NCBI GenBank assembly: GCA_021325375.1
Contig: JAJPHG010000015.1
Span: 31,531 to 95,530 of the forward strand
Origin: Alphaproteobacteria bacterium
Lineage (GTDB): Bacteria; Pseudomonadota; Alphaproteobacteria; Micropepsales; Micropepsaceae
Direction of reading: 5' to 3'
DNA length: 64,000 nucleotides
Part shown: positions 34,311-42,299 of the stretch, in pieces
Position numbering within the stretch: the first letter of the stretch is position 1
Layout of the letters: the number at the start of each line of letters is the position of its first letter
The notes under the pieces: model-generated
What the model was told of the DNA's origin: nothing
Seen by the model: only the letters and a program-made list of their open reading frames with translations
The model's database searches: none
Translations under genes and position numbers: made by a program

Positions 34311-36260
34311 TCATTTCATCACCCACACATTGTTCCTTCGATCCTTGTCCGGCAGCGCGTGGTCGGGATCGATCACGACGCTCGCGATCGCCTCCTTGCC
34401 GTCGACGCGGATGACGGTGCTGGTCTTGCGCAGCCAGGTCTCGACCGGCAGCTCGACGCGCAGCTTGCGGCCGCCGCGTAGTCCGATCTCCACCGTCGCC
34501 GGCAGCACGAGGGGATCGAGGTTGGCGACCGTCACCTCGCGGCCCTTCACGCCGGTCACCGCCATGTCGAAGGTCCAGTTGTTCATGTACCAGCCGCGCC
34601 AGAACCAGTTCAGCTCCTCGCCGCCGGCGCTGTCCATCGCGCGGAAGAAATCCGACGGCGCGGGATGGCGGAACGCCCAGTCGCGGATGAACTTGCGGAA
34701 TGCCCAATCGAAACGTTCGGGCCCGAGAATCCGCTCGCGCAGCAGCACCAGGCCGAGCGCCGACTTATAATAGGAGACCGGGTGGCGGTATTTCTCCTGC
34801 ACCAAGTCGCCCGGCGTCAGCACGATGGGCGCGGCAGGGTCCGACAGCAACGACACGATGCCGTCGGCGGGATACCTGTCCTTCGGCGAGAACTCGGCGT
34901 CGCGCTTGGGTCCGTATTCGCCGTGATTGAACTCGTCGGACTCGAAGGTGTCGATGAAAGTATTGAAGCCCTCGTCGATCCACGGGTCGCGGCGCTCGTT
35001 GGAGCCCACGATCATCGGAAACCAGCTGTGCCCGATCTCGTGCGCGGTCACCCAGAACAGCACCTTGCCCTTCTCGTCCATGCCGTCGAAGAGGATGCCG
35101 GGATATTCCATGCCGCTGACCGGACCGCCGACATTGATCGCGTTCGGCCAGGGATAGGGGAGCCAGCGGCGCGAGAAGTTCTCGACCGAGTCCTTCAGAT
35201 ATTCCGTCGAGCGTCCCCAGGCGGCGGCACCGCCGGCCTCCGGCGGATAGAACGACATCGCGAGCGCGGTCTTGCCGCCGGCCAAACGGATGCGGGCCGC
35301 GTCCCACACGAACGCGGCCGAGGCGCTGAACGAGACGTCGCGCGTGCTCGCCATCTTGAAGTGCCAGGTGCGCGTGCCCTGCAGGCCTGCACGATTGGTG
35401 AGTTCCTGGGCCCCGCGGATCGTCACCGTCGCGTCGCTCAGGCGCGCCTTGGCGAGGCGGTCGCGTTCCGCCGGCGTCAGGACCTGCTCGGGGTTGACCA
35501 GCTCGCCGGAGCCCGCGACCAGCATGTCCGCCGGCACGGTGACGCTGTAGTCGAAATCGCCGTATTCCAGATAGAACTCGCTCGCCAGATACGGAAGCGT
35601 GTCCCAGCCGCGCAGGTCGTCATAGACAGCCATGCGCGGATACCATTGCGCGAGGTCGTAGATCTCGCCGCGCTTGGAGGCCCCGTGTCCCATGCGGCCG
35701 CCGAACTCGCCCGGGATCGTGAAGTGATAGCGGATGTGCAGCGCGAGCCGCGCGTGCGGCTTGAGCGGCTGGGCCAGCCGCACCTGCATGCGCGCGTCGG
35801 CGATAACGCTCTCGGCCTTCTGTCCCGGCGCGATCTCGACGCTGTCAAAGACATAGCCGTCCGTCATGCCCGTGGCGGCGCGCGTGCTGAAGGCGTGGGC
35901 GCGGGAGTCTTTCTTATAGGCGTTCTGGTCGAGCTGCAGCCACAACGCGTCGAGCGTGTCGGGGCTGTTGTTGGTGTAGGTGATGGTCTCGTCGGCCGCG
36001 AGCACCGCGTTCTTGGGATCGATCGCGGCATCGATTCTGTAGTCGGCGCGGTTCTGCCAATAGGCGGGGCCGGGGGCGCCGTCGGCGGCGCGCGTCGGCC
36101 CGGCGGGATCGGGCAGCGCGAGCGGCGCGAAGGTCGCGAGCGGATTGAAGGTGCCGTGGGGTGCCGGCGCCGGCGCCGCCTGCCTGGGCTCCCCCCCGCA
36201 GCCCGAGAGCGCCACCGCGATCAGCGCGAGCGCGCCGGCTTGAACGAATGAAGGTCTCAC
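34311..36260 (-). CDS. M1 family metallopeptidase, lipoprotein
   Basis: A 649-residue zinc aminopeptidase-like protein exported as a lipoprotein (lipobox LSGC at residues 18-21 after a hydrophobic leader). The N-terminal beta-saddle domain is followed by the exopeptidase motif GMEYPG (about 380) and the zinc site WVTAHEIGHSWFPMIVGSNE (about 402-421), that is HExxH with a downstream glutamate, then WIDEGFNTFIDTFE. A catalytic tyrosine is probably within YRHPVSYYKSALGL. It is longer at the N-terminus than minimal M1 enzymes because of a proline/alanine linker (about 27-60). It likely trims peptides in the periplasm or at the membrane. Confidence 0.93.
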   Translation of the reverse strand: MRPSFVQAGALALIAVALSGCGGEPRQAAPAPAPHGTFNPLATFAPLALPDPAGPTRAADGAPGPAYWQNRADYRIDAAIDPKNAVLAADETITYTNNSPDTLDALWLQLDQNAYKKDSRAHAFSTRAATGMTDGYVFDSVEIAPGQKAESVIADARMQVRLAQPLKPHARLALHIRYHFTIPGEFGGRMGHGASKRGEIYDLAQWYPRMAVYDDLRGWDTLPYLASEFYLEYGDFDYSVTVPADMLVAGSGELVNPEQVLTPAERDRLAKARLSDATVTIRGAQELTNRAGLQGTRTWHFKMASTRDVSFSASAAFVWDAARIRLAGGKTALAMSFYPPEAGGAAAWGRSTEYLKDSVENFSRRWLPYPWPNAINVGGPVSGMEYPGILFDGMDEKGKVLFWVTAHEIGHSWFPMIVGSNERRDPWIDEGFNTFIDTFESDEFNHGEYGPKRDAEFSPKDRYPADGIVSLLSDPAAPIVLTPGDLVQEKYRHPVSYYKSALGLVLLRERILGPERFDWAFRKFIRDWAFRHPAPSDFFRAMDSAGGEELNWFWRGWYMNNWTFDMAVTGVKGREVTVANLDPLVLPATVEIGLRGGRKLRVELPVETWLRKTSTVIRVDGKEAIASVVIDPDHALPDKDRRNNVWVMK

Positions 36261-36305
36261 GATTTTCCCCGCTTTGCCGGGCGCATTCTTCTTCCCGGCG
36301 GGGGC

Positions 36306-36336
36306 AAAAGAAAAGGGGCGGCCTGACGGCCGCCCC
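36306..36336 (-). terminator. Rho-independent terminator of the 36363-37478 gene
   Basis: Read on the - strand, GGGGCGGCC, loop GTCA and GGCCGCCCC form a perfect 9-bp stem immediately followed by TTTTCTTTT. It lies 26 bases past the stop codon at 36363. This is the clearest intrinsic terminator in the window. Confidence 0.9.
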
Positions 36337-36362
36337 TCTCTTGGACTTGCGCCTGGACCGGT

Positions 36363-37478
36363 TTACTGGCCGGGGCAGACGTTGGTGATGTCGTTATGCA
36401 GCGCCGTCCAGCCGTTCGCGGACGTGCTGGTCGGGGCGCCGAAGTAGGGCATCATCGCCAGCGACTGCGGGTGCCAGGTGAACTTGTTCAGCTTCACCGT
36501 GAACGTGCCGTAGTTGGGCAGCACTTCCAGCGGATCGCCGACCTCGAGGATCGAGTTGTCGTTGGAGTTCACGTGGTTGTTGGTGAAGGGATCGTCATAC
36601 CACTCGGCAACCTCGTGGCTCACGGCGTCGATGTCCTCGGAGAACGAGCCGGGGCTGTCCTCATAGGTCGTGTAGCCGTAGGACTGCGCGCCGCGGGCGC
36701 TGTGATAGCCGCCGATGCAGCAGCCGCCCGAGGTCAGGTAGACGTCATACGAGATGAAGAACGGGAAGATGTCCGGCGTGATCTTGGTGTTGTGCGAGGT
36801 CAGGTAGGAGCTGAGCTGCGCATCGAAGTTGTTGATGCTCATCGTGCCGACGACGCCGCTGCCGAACGGGTTGTTGATGACCGAACCCTGGGTCGACGTG
36901 ACATTGATGGTCAGCGGCTTCACGCCCTTGATCTTCGTGACGTCGAGGATCGTGTGGTAGCCGGTGTTGGTGCTGACCGAGCCGTAGAAGTTGCAGCGCT
37001 GGAAGGCGTCAACATACTGGGTCGTGCCGCAATCGATCGCGCCGGAATTGAAGTCCGCGCCGGGATCGAACATCGGCGACTTGCCGAGCATCGCCATGAC
37101 GCTCGCCTTGCCCTTGCCGCCCGTGTTCGGGGCGGACGGATCGAACGTCATGTTACCGTTCGTCGCGCCGTAGACCATGATGACCGGGATCAGCACGATC
37201 TTGATGTGCGTGTCGGTGTTGGAACTCGACGGATCGGAGCCGACCATCTTGAAGGTGATCGAGTGACCGGTGAGGTCGGTATAGCCGCCGCTCCAAGTCT
37301 GCAGCGTGCCCGCCGGCGGCCTTTGGCCGGGCGCCAGCTTGATCGGCAGCGGCGAATGATCCGTTCCCACGACGAACATGGGCCGGACCTCGCCATTCCA
37401 CTGCGGCGCGGCGTTCGCGACGCAGGACATGACAACTGCGCTCGCCAGTGCGGCCAGCGACGCAACGCTCTTAATCAT
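36363..37478 (-). CDS. Secreted protein of unknown function with HEVAE motif (putative metallopeptidase-like)
   Basis: A 371-residue protein with a signal peptide (VASLAALASAVVMSCVANA, cut before APQW). The mature protein is rich in Ser, Thr, Asn and Gly and contains DAVSHEVAEWYDDPFTNNH (about residues 272-290) followed by ILEVGDPLEVLPN (about 298-310). HEVAE resembles a zinc HExxE/H site with a possible further glutamate in LEVGDP. I recall similar EW-DDPF and LEVGDPL segments in secreted proteins of environmental bacteria, but no characterised family comes to mind. Two cysteines occur as an adjacent pair in SGGCCIGG. The ribosome-binding site is AGGGGTGAG. The gene has its own terminator and upstream hairpin, so it is probably monocistronic. 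Confidence 0.75.
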   Translation of the reverse strand: MIKSVASLAALASAVVMSCVANAAPQWNGEVRPMFVVGTDHSPLPIKLAPGQRPPAGTLQTWSGGYTDLTGHSITFKMVGSDPSSSNTDTHIKIVLIPVIMVYGATNGNMTFDPSAPNTGGKGKASVMAMLGKSPMFDPGADFNSGAIDCGTTQYVDAFQRCNFYGSVSTNTGYHTILDVTKIKGVKPLTINVTSTQGSVINNPFGSGVVGTMSINNFDAQLSSYLTSHNTKITPDIFPFFISYDVYLTSGGCCIGGYHSARGAQSYGYTTYEDSPGSFSEDIDAVSHEVAEWYDDPFTNNHVNSNDNSILEVGDPLEVLPNYGTFTVKLNKFTWHPQSLAMMPYFGAPTSTSANGWTALHNDITNVCPGQ

Positions 37479-37868
37479 CGGTTCTCACCCCTGAAGGTTT
37501 TTGGTCAGATGGACCACCCATCTGAACGCCAAGTTACAATGGACGTCAGCTTCCCGAAAGCTCAAAGCGTGCGCGCGTCTGTTTCGGTGAACGAATCCGC
37601 GCCGATTTCCTTCGATTGTCAGGCAGCGGACATCCGCGCGGCTGTATACCGGCTACCACCCGCATTTGCAAATAATGCTGGAATTGCTTGCTTTTCGCGA
37701 CATTTGAGCAACGGAGTGTTGCGGTTTGTCCGCCTGCGTCGGAGCTATTTGAGAGGCGTTCGCAACAAAGTGCCGCGAATCATGGTGGAACCTCGCGCGC
37801 GCACCCACTGTCACGATCCGGCAACAATCTTCACCCTCGCGCGACAACTGTCGCAGAGTGTCGCATGC
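37479..37868. other. 390-base intergenic region between the secreted protein and the marR gene
   Basis: No gene is supported here. It holds the 5' leader and presumably the promoter of the secreted-protein gene (- strand), including the hairpin at 37505-37525, and the 3' end of the tyrosine operon transcript. The composition is less GC-rich than coding regions, and the short ORFs found have no family features. No T-run terminator was identified for the operon that ends at 37869. Confidence 0.6.
37505..37525. promoter_or_regulatory. Inverted repeat in the leader of the secreted-protein gene
   Basis: TCAGATGG, loop ACCAC and CCATCTGA form a perfect 8-bp stem, 27-47 bases upstream of the start at 37478. 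It could be an operator or a leader hairpin. No adjacent regulator gene points to a binding protein. Confidence 0.45.
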
Positions 37869-38339
37869 CTAAGCCGCGGGACCGAGCAGCCGCGCCTGGC
37901 GCGAGAGCTTGGCCAGCAGCGCCTCGAAGCTGCGGCGCTCCTCGGCGCTGAGCGCGGAAAGGAAGAGCTCTTCCAGGTGCAGCGCGAGCGGAACGATCTC
38001 ATCATAGATCGCGCGGCCCTGACGCGTCAGAGAGAGGCGCGTGATGCGGCCGTCCTTGGCGTCGCCGCTGCGCGCCACGCGCCTGGCGCGCATCAGGCTC
38101 GCCACCGCGCGGCTGACCTGCACCTTGTCCATGGCGGTGCGGTGCGCCACCTCGCGCGCCGACAGGTCCGGCGTGCCGCCGAGCACCGCCATCACGCGCC
38201 ATTCGGGGATCGAAAGCCCGAAGCGCTCGGAATAGTGCCGCGCGATCGCGCTCGAGACGCGGTTGGAGAGCACCGACAGCCGGTAGGGCACGAAGCCGTC
38301 GAGGTCGAGGCGCGGATGCGCGAGCGGCTCACTCGGCAT
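37869..38339 (-). CDS. MarR family regulator of the tyrosine/homogentisate operon
   Basis: A 156-residue winged-helix regulator. LDGFVPYRLSVLSNRVSSAI is the dimerisation helix, PEWRVMAVLGGTPDLSAREV leads to the recognition helix in MDKVQVSRAVASLMRARRVA, and DAKDGRITRLSLTRQGRAIY is the beta-wing. It is the last gene of the hpd-hmgA-fahA-maiA operon and overlaps maiA by 11 bases, so it is transcribed with its likely targets. MarR proteins bind palindromes as dimers and release them on binding an aromatic ligand. The perfect palindrome at 43399-43420 before hpd is the obvious candidate site, implying autoregulation; this link is inferred. Confidence 0.92.
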   Translation of the reverse strand: MPSEPLAHPRLDLDGFVPYRLSVLSNRVSSAIARHYSERFGLSIPEWRVMAVLGGTPDLSAREVAHRTAMDKVQVSRAVASLMRARRVARSGDAKDGRITRLSLTRQGRAIYDEIVPLALHLEELFLSALSAEERRSFEALLAKLSRQARLLGPAA

Positions 38340-38985
38340 CGGGCTGGTTCTGGGGCTTGGCCGCCTCGAAGGCGGGGTAGGTGAAGGCGTGCGCCTCTAT
38401 CGCTGCGATCGTGGGCCAGGTCCCGATCTCGAGCTTGGCGCGCCGCGCGTTCGCCACCTGCGGGATCAGGCAGATGTCGGCGATCGTGGGCAGATCGCCG
38501 TGGCAGAATTTTCCGGTGTCCACCGAGCGCGCCAGCATCGTCTCGATGGCGTCGAAACCGATGCTGATCCAGTGGCGCTGCCAAGCGACCACGCCGTCAT
38601 CGTCCGTCATGCCTTGGCGCTTGAGATATTGCGCGACGCGCAGGTTGTTCACCGGATGGATGTCGCAGGCGACCGCATAGGCGATCTCCCGCGCGCGCGC
38701 GCGGCCGTACGCGTCTTTCGGCAGCAGCGGCGGCTCGGGCACGATCTCGTCGAGATACTCGATGATGGCAAGCGATTGGGTGATGGTGTGGCCGTCATGG
38801 ACGAGGGCGGGGATGAGGCCTTGCGGGTTCAGCGCCTTGTATTCGGCCGTGTGTTGCTGGCCGCCGTCTTTAAGCAGATGGACGAAGCGCAATTCGGGCA
38901 CGATGCCTTTCAGGTTCAGCGCGATGCGGGCGCGGAACGCGGCGGAGGAGCGGAAATAGCCGTAGAGCGCGAAATCAGCCGCCAT
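38329..38985 (-). CDS. maiA: Maleylacetoacetate isomerase (zeta-class GST)
   Basis: A 218-residue glutathione S-transferase-fold enzyme that isomerises maleylacetoacetate to fumarylacetoacetate using glutathione. The N-terminal YGYFRSSAAFRARIALNLKG contains the zeta-class SSxxxxR active-site pattern (about residues 8-27), NPQGLIPALVHDGHTITQSL and AIIEYLDEIVPEPPLLP follow, and the C-terminal domain has VACDIHPVNNLRVAQYL and GDLPTIADICLIPQVANARR. It overlaps fahA upstream and marR downstream by 11 bases each. Its place after hmgA and fahA supports the assignment. Confidence 0.96.
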   Translation of the reverse strand: MAADFALYGYFRSSAAFRARIALNLKGIVPELRFVHLLKDGGQQHTAEYKALNPQGLIPALVHDGHTITQSLAIIEYLDEIVPEPPLLPKDAYGRARAREIAYAVACDIHPVNNLRVAQYLKRQGMTDDDGVVAWQRHWISIGFDAIETMLARSVDTGKFCHGDLPTIADICLIPQVANARRAKLEIGTWPTIAAIEAHAFTYPAFEAAKPQNQPDAE

Positions 38986-39958
38986 GACGCTTCACCTCCT
39001 GGTCGATGGCGCCGAAGATCGAGCCGCCGTCCTCGTCGAGCATCTCGATGCGCACGCGGTCGCCGAAGCGCATGAAGGGCGTCGCGGGCTTGCCGCTTTC
39101 GATCGTCTCCAGTGTGCGCCGCTCGGCGAGGCAGGCCGAGCCCACGGAATTGTCCTTGTTCGATACCGTCCCCGAACCCACGATCGAACCGGCCGCCAGC
39201 GCGCGTGTCCTGGCGGCATGGGCGATCAGCTCGGCGAAGGAGAACGTCATGTCGACGCCGGCGTTCGGGCGGCCGAACTCCGCGCCGTTGTAGGTCACGC
39301 GCAAGGGCAGATGGAGCTTGGCGTCGCGCCATGCCTCGCCCAGCTCGTCCGGTGTGACGGCCACGGGCGAGAAGGCGCTCGCCGGCTTGGACTGGAAGAA
39401 GCCGAAATTCTTGGCGAGCTCGGCCGGGATCAGGTTGCGCAGGCTCACGTCGTTGACCAGCATCACGAGCTTGATGTGCTGCGCCGCCGCGTCCTTGGCG
39501 CAGCCGTAAGGCACGTCATCGGTGATCACCGCGACCTCGCCTTCGAAGTCGATGCCCCAGGCCTCGTCGGAGGCCATGATGGGATCGCACGGCCCGATGA
39601 AGCCATCCGAGCCGCCCTGATACATCAGCGGATCGGTCCAGAACGACGGCGGCATCTCCGCGCCGCGCGCTTTGCGCACCAGCTCGACATGGGTGACATA
39701 AGCCGAGCCGTCCGCCCATTGATAGGCGCGCGGCAGGGGCGAGGCGCAGGCGCGTGCGTCGAACGCGCGCTCGCCCGCGACCGGGCCCTCGTTCAGGAGA
39801 TCGCAGACGCGCGCGAGCAGCGGCGCCGCCTCGCTCCAATGATCGAGCGCGTGCTGCAGCGTGGGCGCGATGTGCCCGGCGGGGACAAAGCGCGTGAGGT
39901 CGCGCGAAACGACGACGAGCGCGCCGTCGCGCCCGCCTTTGAGGGAGGCGAACTTCAT
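38975..39958 (-). CDS. fahA: Fumarylacetoacetase
   Basis: A 327-residue FAH-family hydrolase that performs the last step of tyrosine degradation, giving fumarate and acetoacetate. Features: KFASLKGGRDGALVVVSRDL at the N-terminus, IDFEGEVAVITDDVPYGCAK (metal-binding acidic residues), MLVNDVSLRNLIPAELAKNF, SKPASAFSPVAVTPDELGEA, and GTVSNKDNSVGSACLAERRT. It is shorter than eukaryotic FAH (about 420 residues) and fits the bacterial 330-residue group. ATG 39958 overlaps the preceding stop (39955) as ATGA. Other longer frames extending to 40630 are out of register with the upstream gene and are rejected. Confidence 0.94.
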   Translation of the reverse strand: MKFASLKGGRDGALVVVSRDLTRFVPAGHIAPTLQHALDHWSEAAPLLARVCDLLNEGPVAGERAFDARACASPLPRAYQWADGSAYVTHVELVRKARGAEMPPSFWTDPLMYQGGSDGFIGPCDPIMASDEAWGIDFEGEVAVITDDVPYGCAKDAAAQHIKLVMLVNDVSLRNLIPAELAKNFGFFQSKPASAFSPVAVTPDELGEAWRDAKLHLPLRVTYNGAEFGRPNAGVDMTFSFAELIAHAARTRALAAGSIVGSGTVSNKDNSVGSACLAERRTLETIESGKPATPFMRFGDRVRIEMLDEDGGSIFGAIDQEVKRHGG

Positions 39959-41022
39959 CGTGCCTGGGCCTTCGTCGCCAATGCGTGGGGCAGGGGAAGG
40001 GTGCCGGGGCCTTGCGGGAACTGCGCCAGCACCGCTTGCACCGTCTTGTCGATCTCGTCCGCGAGCTCGGGGCTCAGATCCTTCCCGCCCGCGAGCCTTT
40101 CCTCGCGCGCGAAGCTCCTGCCGGCATATTTGGAATGACGGCTCAGGAATTCGCCGTCCCGGTAGAGCGCGCTTTCCTCGACGCGGCCCGGAAGCTCCAG
40201 GAAGTCCCAGACCCTGGCCAGCACCTCGCGCGGGCTCTCGAGGAACGCGTCGCAGTCGAGCGACGCGGCGCGGTCGCCATGGAGCTTCAGGCTCGCGTCG
40301 AAGCGCGCGATCAGGAGCTGCCAGGTCAGGCCTGCGATCTCCAGGTCGGTGAGCTCGGCGACGCTTTCCGGCGTCCAGCGCGTCGCGGCCTTCTCGTCGC
40401 GATACAGGATGTTGAAGAGATAGCGCACGATGCGGCGCCGGTTCTCGCCATAGCGCATCGCGGCGGTCAGGAAGCTTCTGCAGTCGCAATAGAGGAAGAG
40501 CATCTTGCCCTTCGTCTTGGCGGCCGCGTCCGCGATGAGATAGTTCGACGCCGGCGCGGGCTTGACCGTCACCACGCCGCCGTCGAGATCGGGCCGGTCG
40601 AGCAGCCGGAACGCCACGTCGGAGAGCCACGAGATGTCGCCGCGGCGCTGGCGGTCGGCCTCGCGCCGCGCGCCGGCCACGCTCACCAGGATCGCGGGCT
40701 CGAGCAGCGACAGGTTGCGGCCGGGCACGTCGATCGCCGCCGCGATCGCGGTCGAGCAGCAGTACGAGGTGTGCCAGATGAAATTGATGCGCGGCGGCTC
40801 GGGATTGTCGCGCACGATCTCGCGCGCCTGGGCCGCGGGCAGGGTCTTTTCAGGGACGATGCGTTCGCCGGAAATGATGTCGAGGAAGTCGCGGCCGGTC
40901 GGACGCTCCGGCCCGATATCGGCGAAGCGGATCGCGCCGGTCTGCTTGTCCAGATCCATCGGGAACCAGCGCGGGTCGCCGATGAAGCCGCCGCTCGTCC
41001 CGGAATGTCTCGACTGCACCAT
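39955..41022 (-). CDS. Sulfotransferase-like P-loop protein within the tyrosine operon
   Basis: A protein of about 355 residues of a poorly characterised sulfotransferase-like group. INFIWHTSYCCSTAIAAAID resembles the 5'-phosphosulfate-binding loop (HTSxxxSTxLA) of that group; ISWLSDVAFRLLDRPDLDGG, VVTVKPAPASNYL, KGKMLFLYCDCRSFLTAAMR and WDFLELP are further landmarks. Its function in tyrosine catabolism is unknown. The start is uncertain: ATG 41178 would overlap the hmgA stop as ATGA, but the first 50 codons have low third-position GC and no family similarity, so ATG 41022 is preferred. The downstream fahA overlaps by four bases. Confidence 0.7.
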   Translation of the reverse strand: MVQSRHSGTSGGFIGDPRWFPMDLDKQTGAIRFADIGPERPTGRDFLDIISGERIVPEKTLPAAQAREIVRDNPEPPRINFIWHTSYCCSTAIAAAIDVPGRNLSLLEPAILVSVAGARREADRQRRGDISWLSDVAFRLLDRPDLDGGVVTVKPAPASNYLIADAAAKTKGKMLFLYCDCRSFLTAAMRYGENRRRIVRYLFNILYRDEKAATRWTPESVAELTDLEIAGLTWQLLIARFDASLKLHGDRAASLDCDAFLESPREVLARVWDFLELPGRVEESALYRDGEFLSRHSKYAGRSFAREERLAGGKDLSPELADEIDKTVQAVLAQFPQGPGTLPLPHALATKAQAR

Positions 41023-41174
41023 GCGCCAGCCCCGCGGCAGCGTCCGCCGCTTCCGGCGACGCATGCCTTGAACGCGCATGGTGCTATGCAGTTGTCGCAG
41101 GCCTTCTTGCCGAAACTGTATTAAAGTTTGTCCACGACAAGAGTTCACGTCACTCGTGTGCAAGGTTGCGGCAC

Positions 41175-42299
41175 TCATTTGGTCATCCAGCTCTCGGCAT
41201 AGGTCTTGACCTCGGTCGCCTCAGCGGCGGGCGCGAAGTCGAGCGGATCGCGCGCGTCGACCATCACCGCGACCTCGTCGGTCATCGTCTTGGCAGCTTT
41301 GGCGCCCGCCGCGAAGGCCTTGGGATGGGGGCCGTGCGTGAAGCCGTTGGGGTGCCACGTCACCATGCCGGGATGGATGTTGTCGCGGCTGAAGAACTCG
41401 CCGCGGTGATAGAAGATGACTTCGTCGTAGTCGTCGTTCGAATGATAGAACGGGACTTTCAATGCGCCCGGATCGCTCTCGATCGGGCGCGGCACGAAGG
41501 TGCAGACCACGAAGCGGTCGGCGACGAAGGTCGAATGCACGCTGGGTGGAATGTGATAGCGGTGGCTCATCACCGGGCGGATGTCGCGCCAGTTGAGCTT
41601 GAGCGCGGTCAGGTTGCCCTTCCAGCCCACCGCGTCGAGCGGATTGAACGGATAGGTGATGGTGGAGATCTGGTTGCGGCGCTTCACGATGACCTGCCAT
41701 TCGCCGTCGCGCTGCGCGCGAAACGAATCGTCGAGCTTGGGCGTGTCGAGCGCCGCCGGATCGAAGATCGCGTGCGGCCCCAGGATGCCGCGCTCCGGCA
41801 GCTTGTAGGAGCCGCTCGTCGCCTCGATCTCCAGCATGACGGTGCGCTCGCTCGGTTCCAGCCGCCACATCGTGCCGCGCGGCAGAAGGATATAGTCGCC
41901 GTCGCGATAGGGCATGTGCCCGAAATCGCAGAACAGGTCGCCGGCGCCCTGATGCACGAACAGCAGCAGATCGCCGTCGGCGTCGCGCACGAGCTGCGGC
42001 ATCGCCTGCGTGGCCGCGAAGATCGCGATCTGGCAGCTCGCATTGTGAAGAAGCCTCTTGGCCTTTGCCGGGCCTCCGTCTTCCGCGATCGGCACGGCGT
42101 CGAAGGCGCGCGGACGAAGCGGCCCCTCGAACTTGATCCAGCCCGTGGGCGGATGCTTGTGATAGATATGCGTCGCCGGTCCGAAGAAGCCGTCGCGCCC
42201 GATCTCGCGCTCGTAAGTTCCTTCCGGCAGGTCGGCGTGGGCCTGGCGCGAGGTCTCGCCCTCGACCCGCGGGAACTCGATCCAGTTCTTCGTGCTCAT
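41175..42299 (-). CDS. hmgA: Homogentisate 1,2-dioxygenase
   Basis: A 374-residue Fe(II) ring-cleaving dioxygenase converting homogentisate to maleylacetoacetate. Recognisable segments are GFFGPATHIYHKHPPTGWIK, LLFVHQGAGDLFCDFGHMPY, DYILLPRGTMWRL, VPFYHSNDDYDEVIFYHRGE (iron-ligand histidine and glutamate region) and HPGMVTWHPNGFTHGPHPKA (third ligand). It is shorter than the 430-residue Pseudomonas/human type and fits a short alphaproteobacterial form. ATG 42299 overlaps the hpd stop as ATGA, so the first two pathway steps are translationally coupled. Confidence 0.96.
   Translation of the reverse strand: MSTKNWIEFPRVEGETSRQAHADLPEGTYEREIGRDGFFGPATHIYHKHPPTGWIKFEGPLRPRAFDAVPIAEDGGPAKAKRLLHNASCQIAIFAATQAMPQLVRDADGDLLLFVHQGAGDLFCDFGHMPYRDGDYILLPRGTMWRLEPSERTVMLEIEATSGSYKLPERGILGPHAIFDPAALDTPKLDDSFRAQRDGEWQVIVKRRNQISTITYPFNPLDAVGWKGNLTALKLNWRDIRPVMSHRYHIPPSVHSTFVADRFVVCTFVPRPIESDPGALKVPFYHSNDDYDEVIFYHRGEFFSRDNIHPGMVTWHPNGFTHGPHPKAFAAGAKAAKTMTDEVAVMVDARDPLDFAPAAEATEVKTYAESWMTK

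Noticed and set aside
38975..40630. A 551-codon frame that would fuse fahA to upstream sequence
   Set aside because: The first 224 codons are Arg-rich and out of register with the sulfotransferase-like gene; the true start is ATG 39958.
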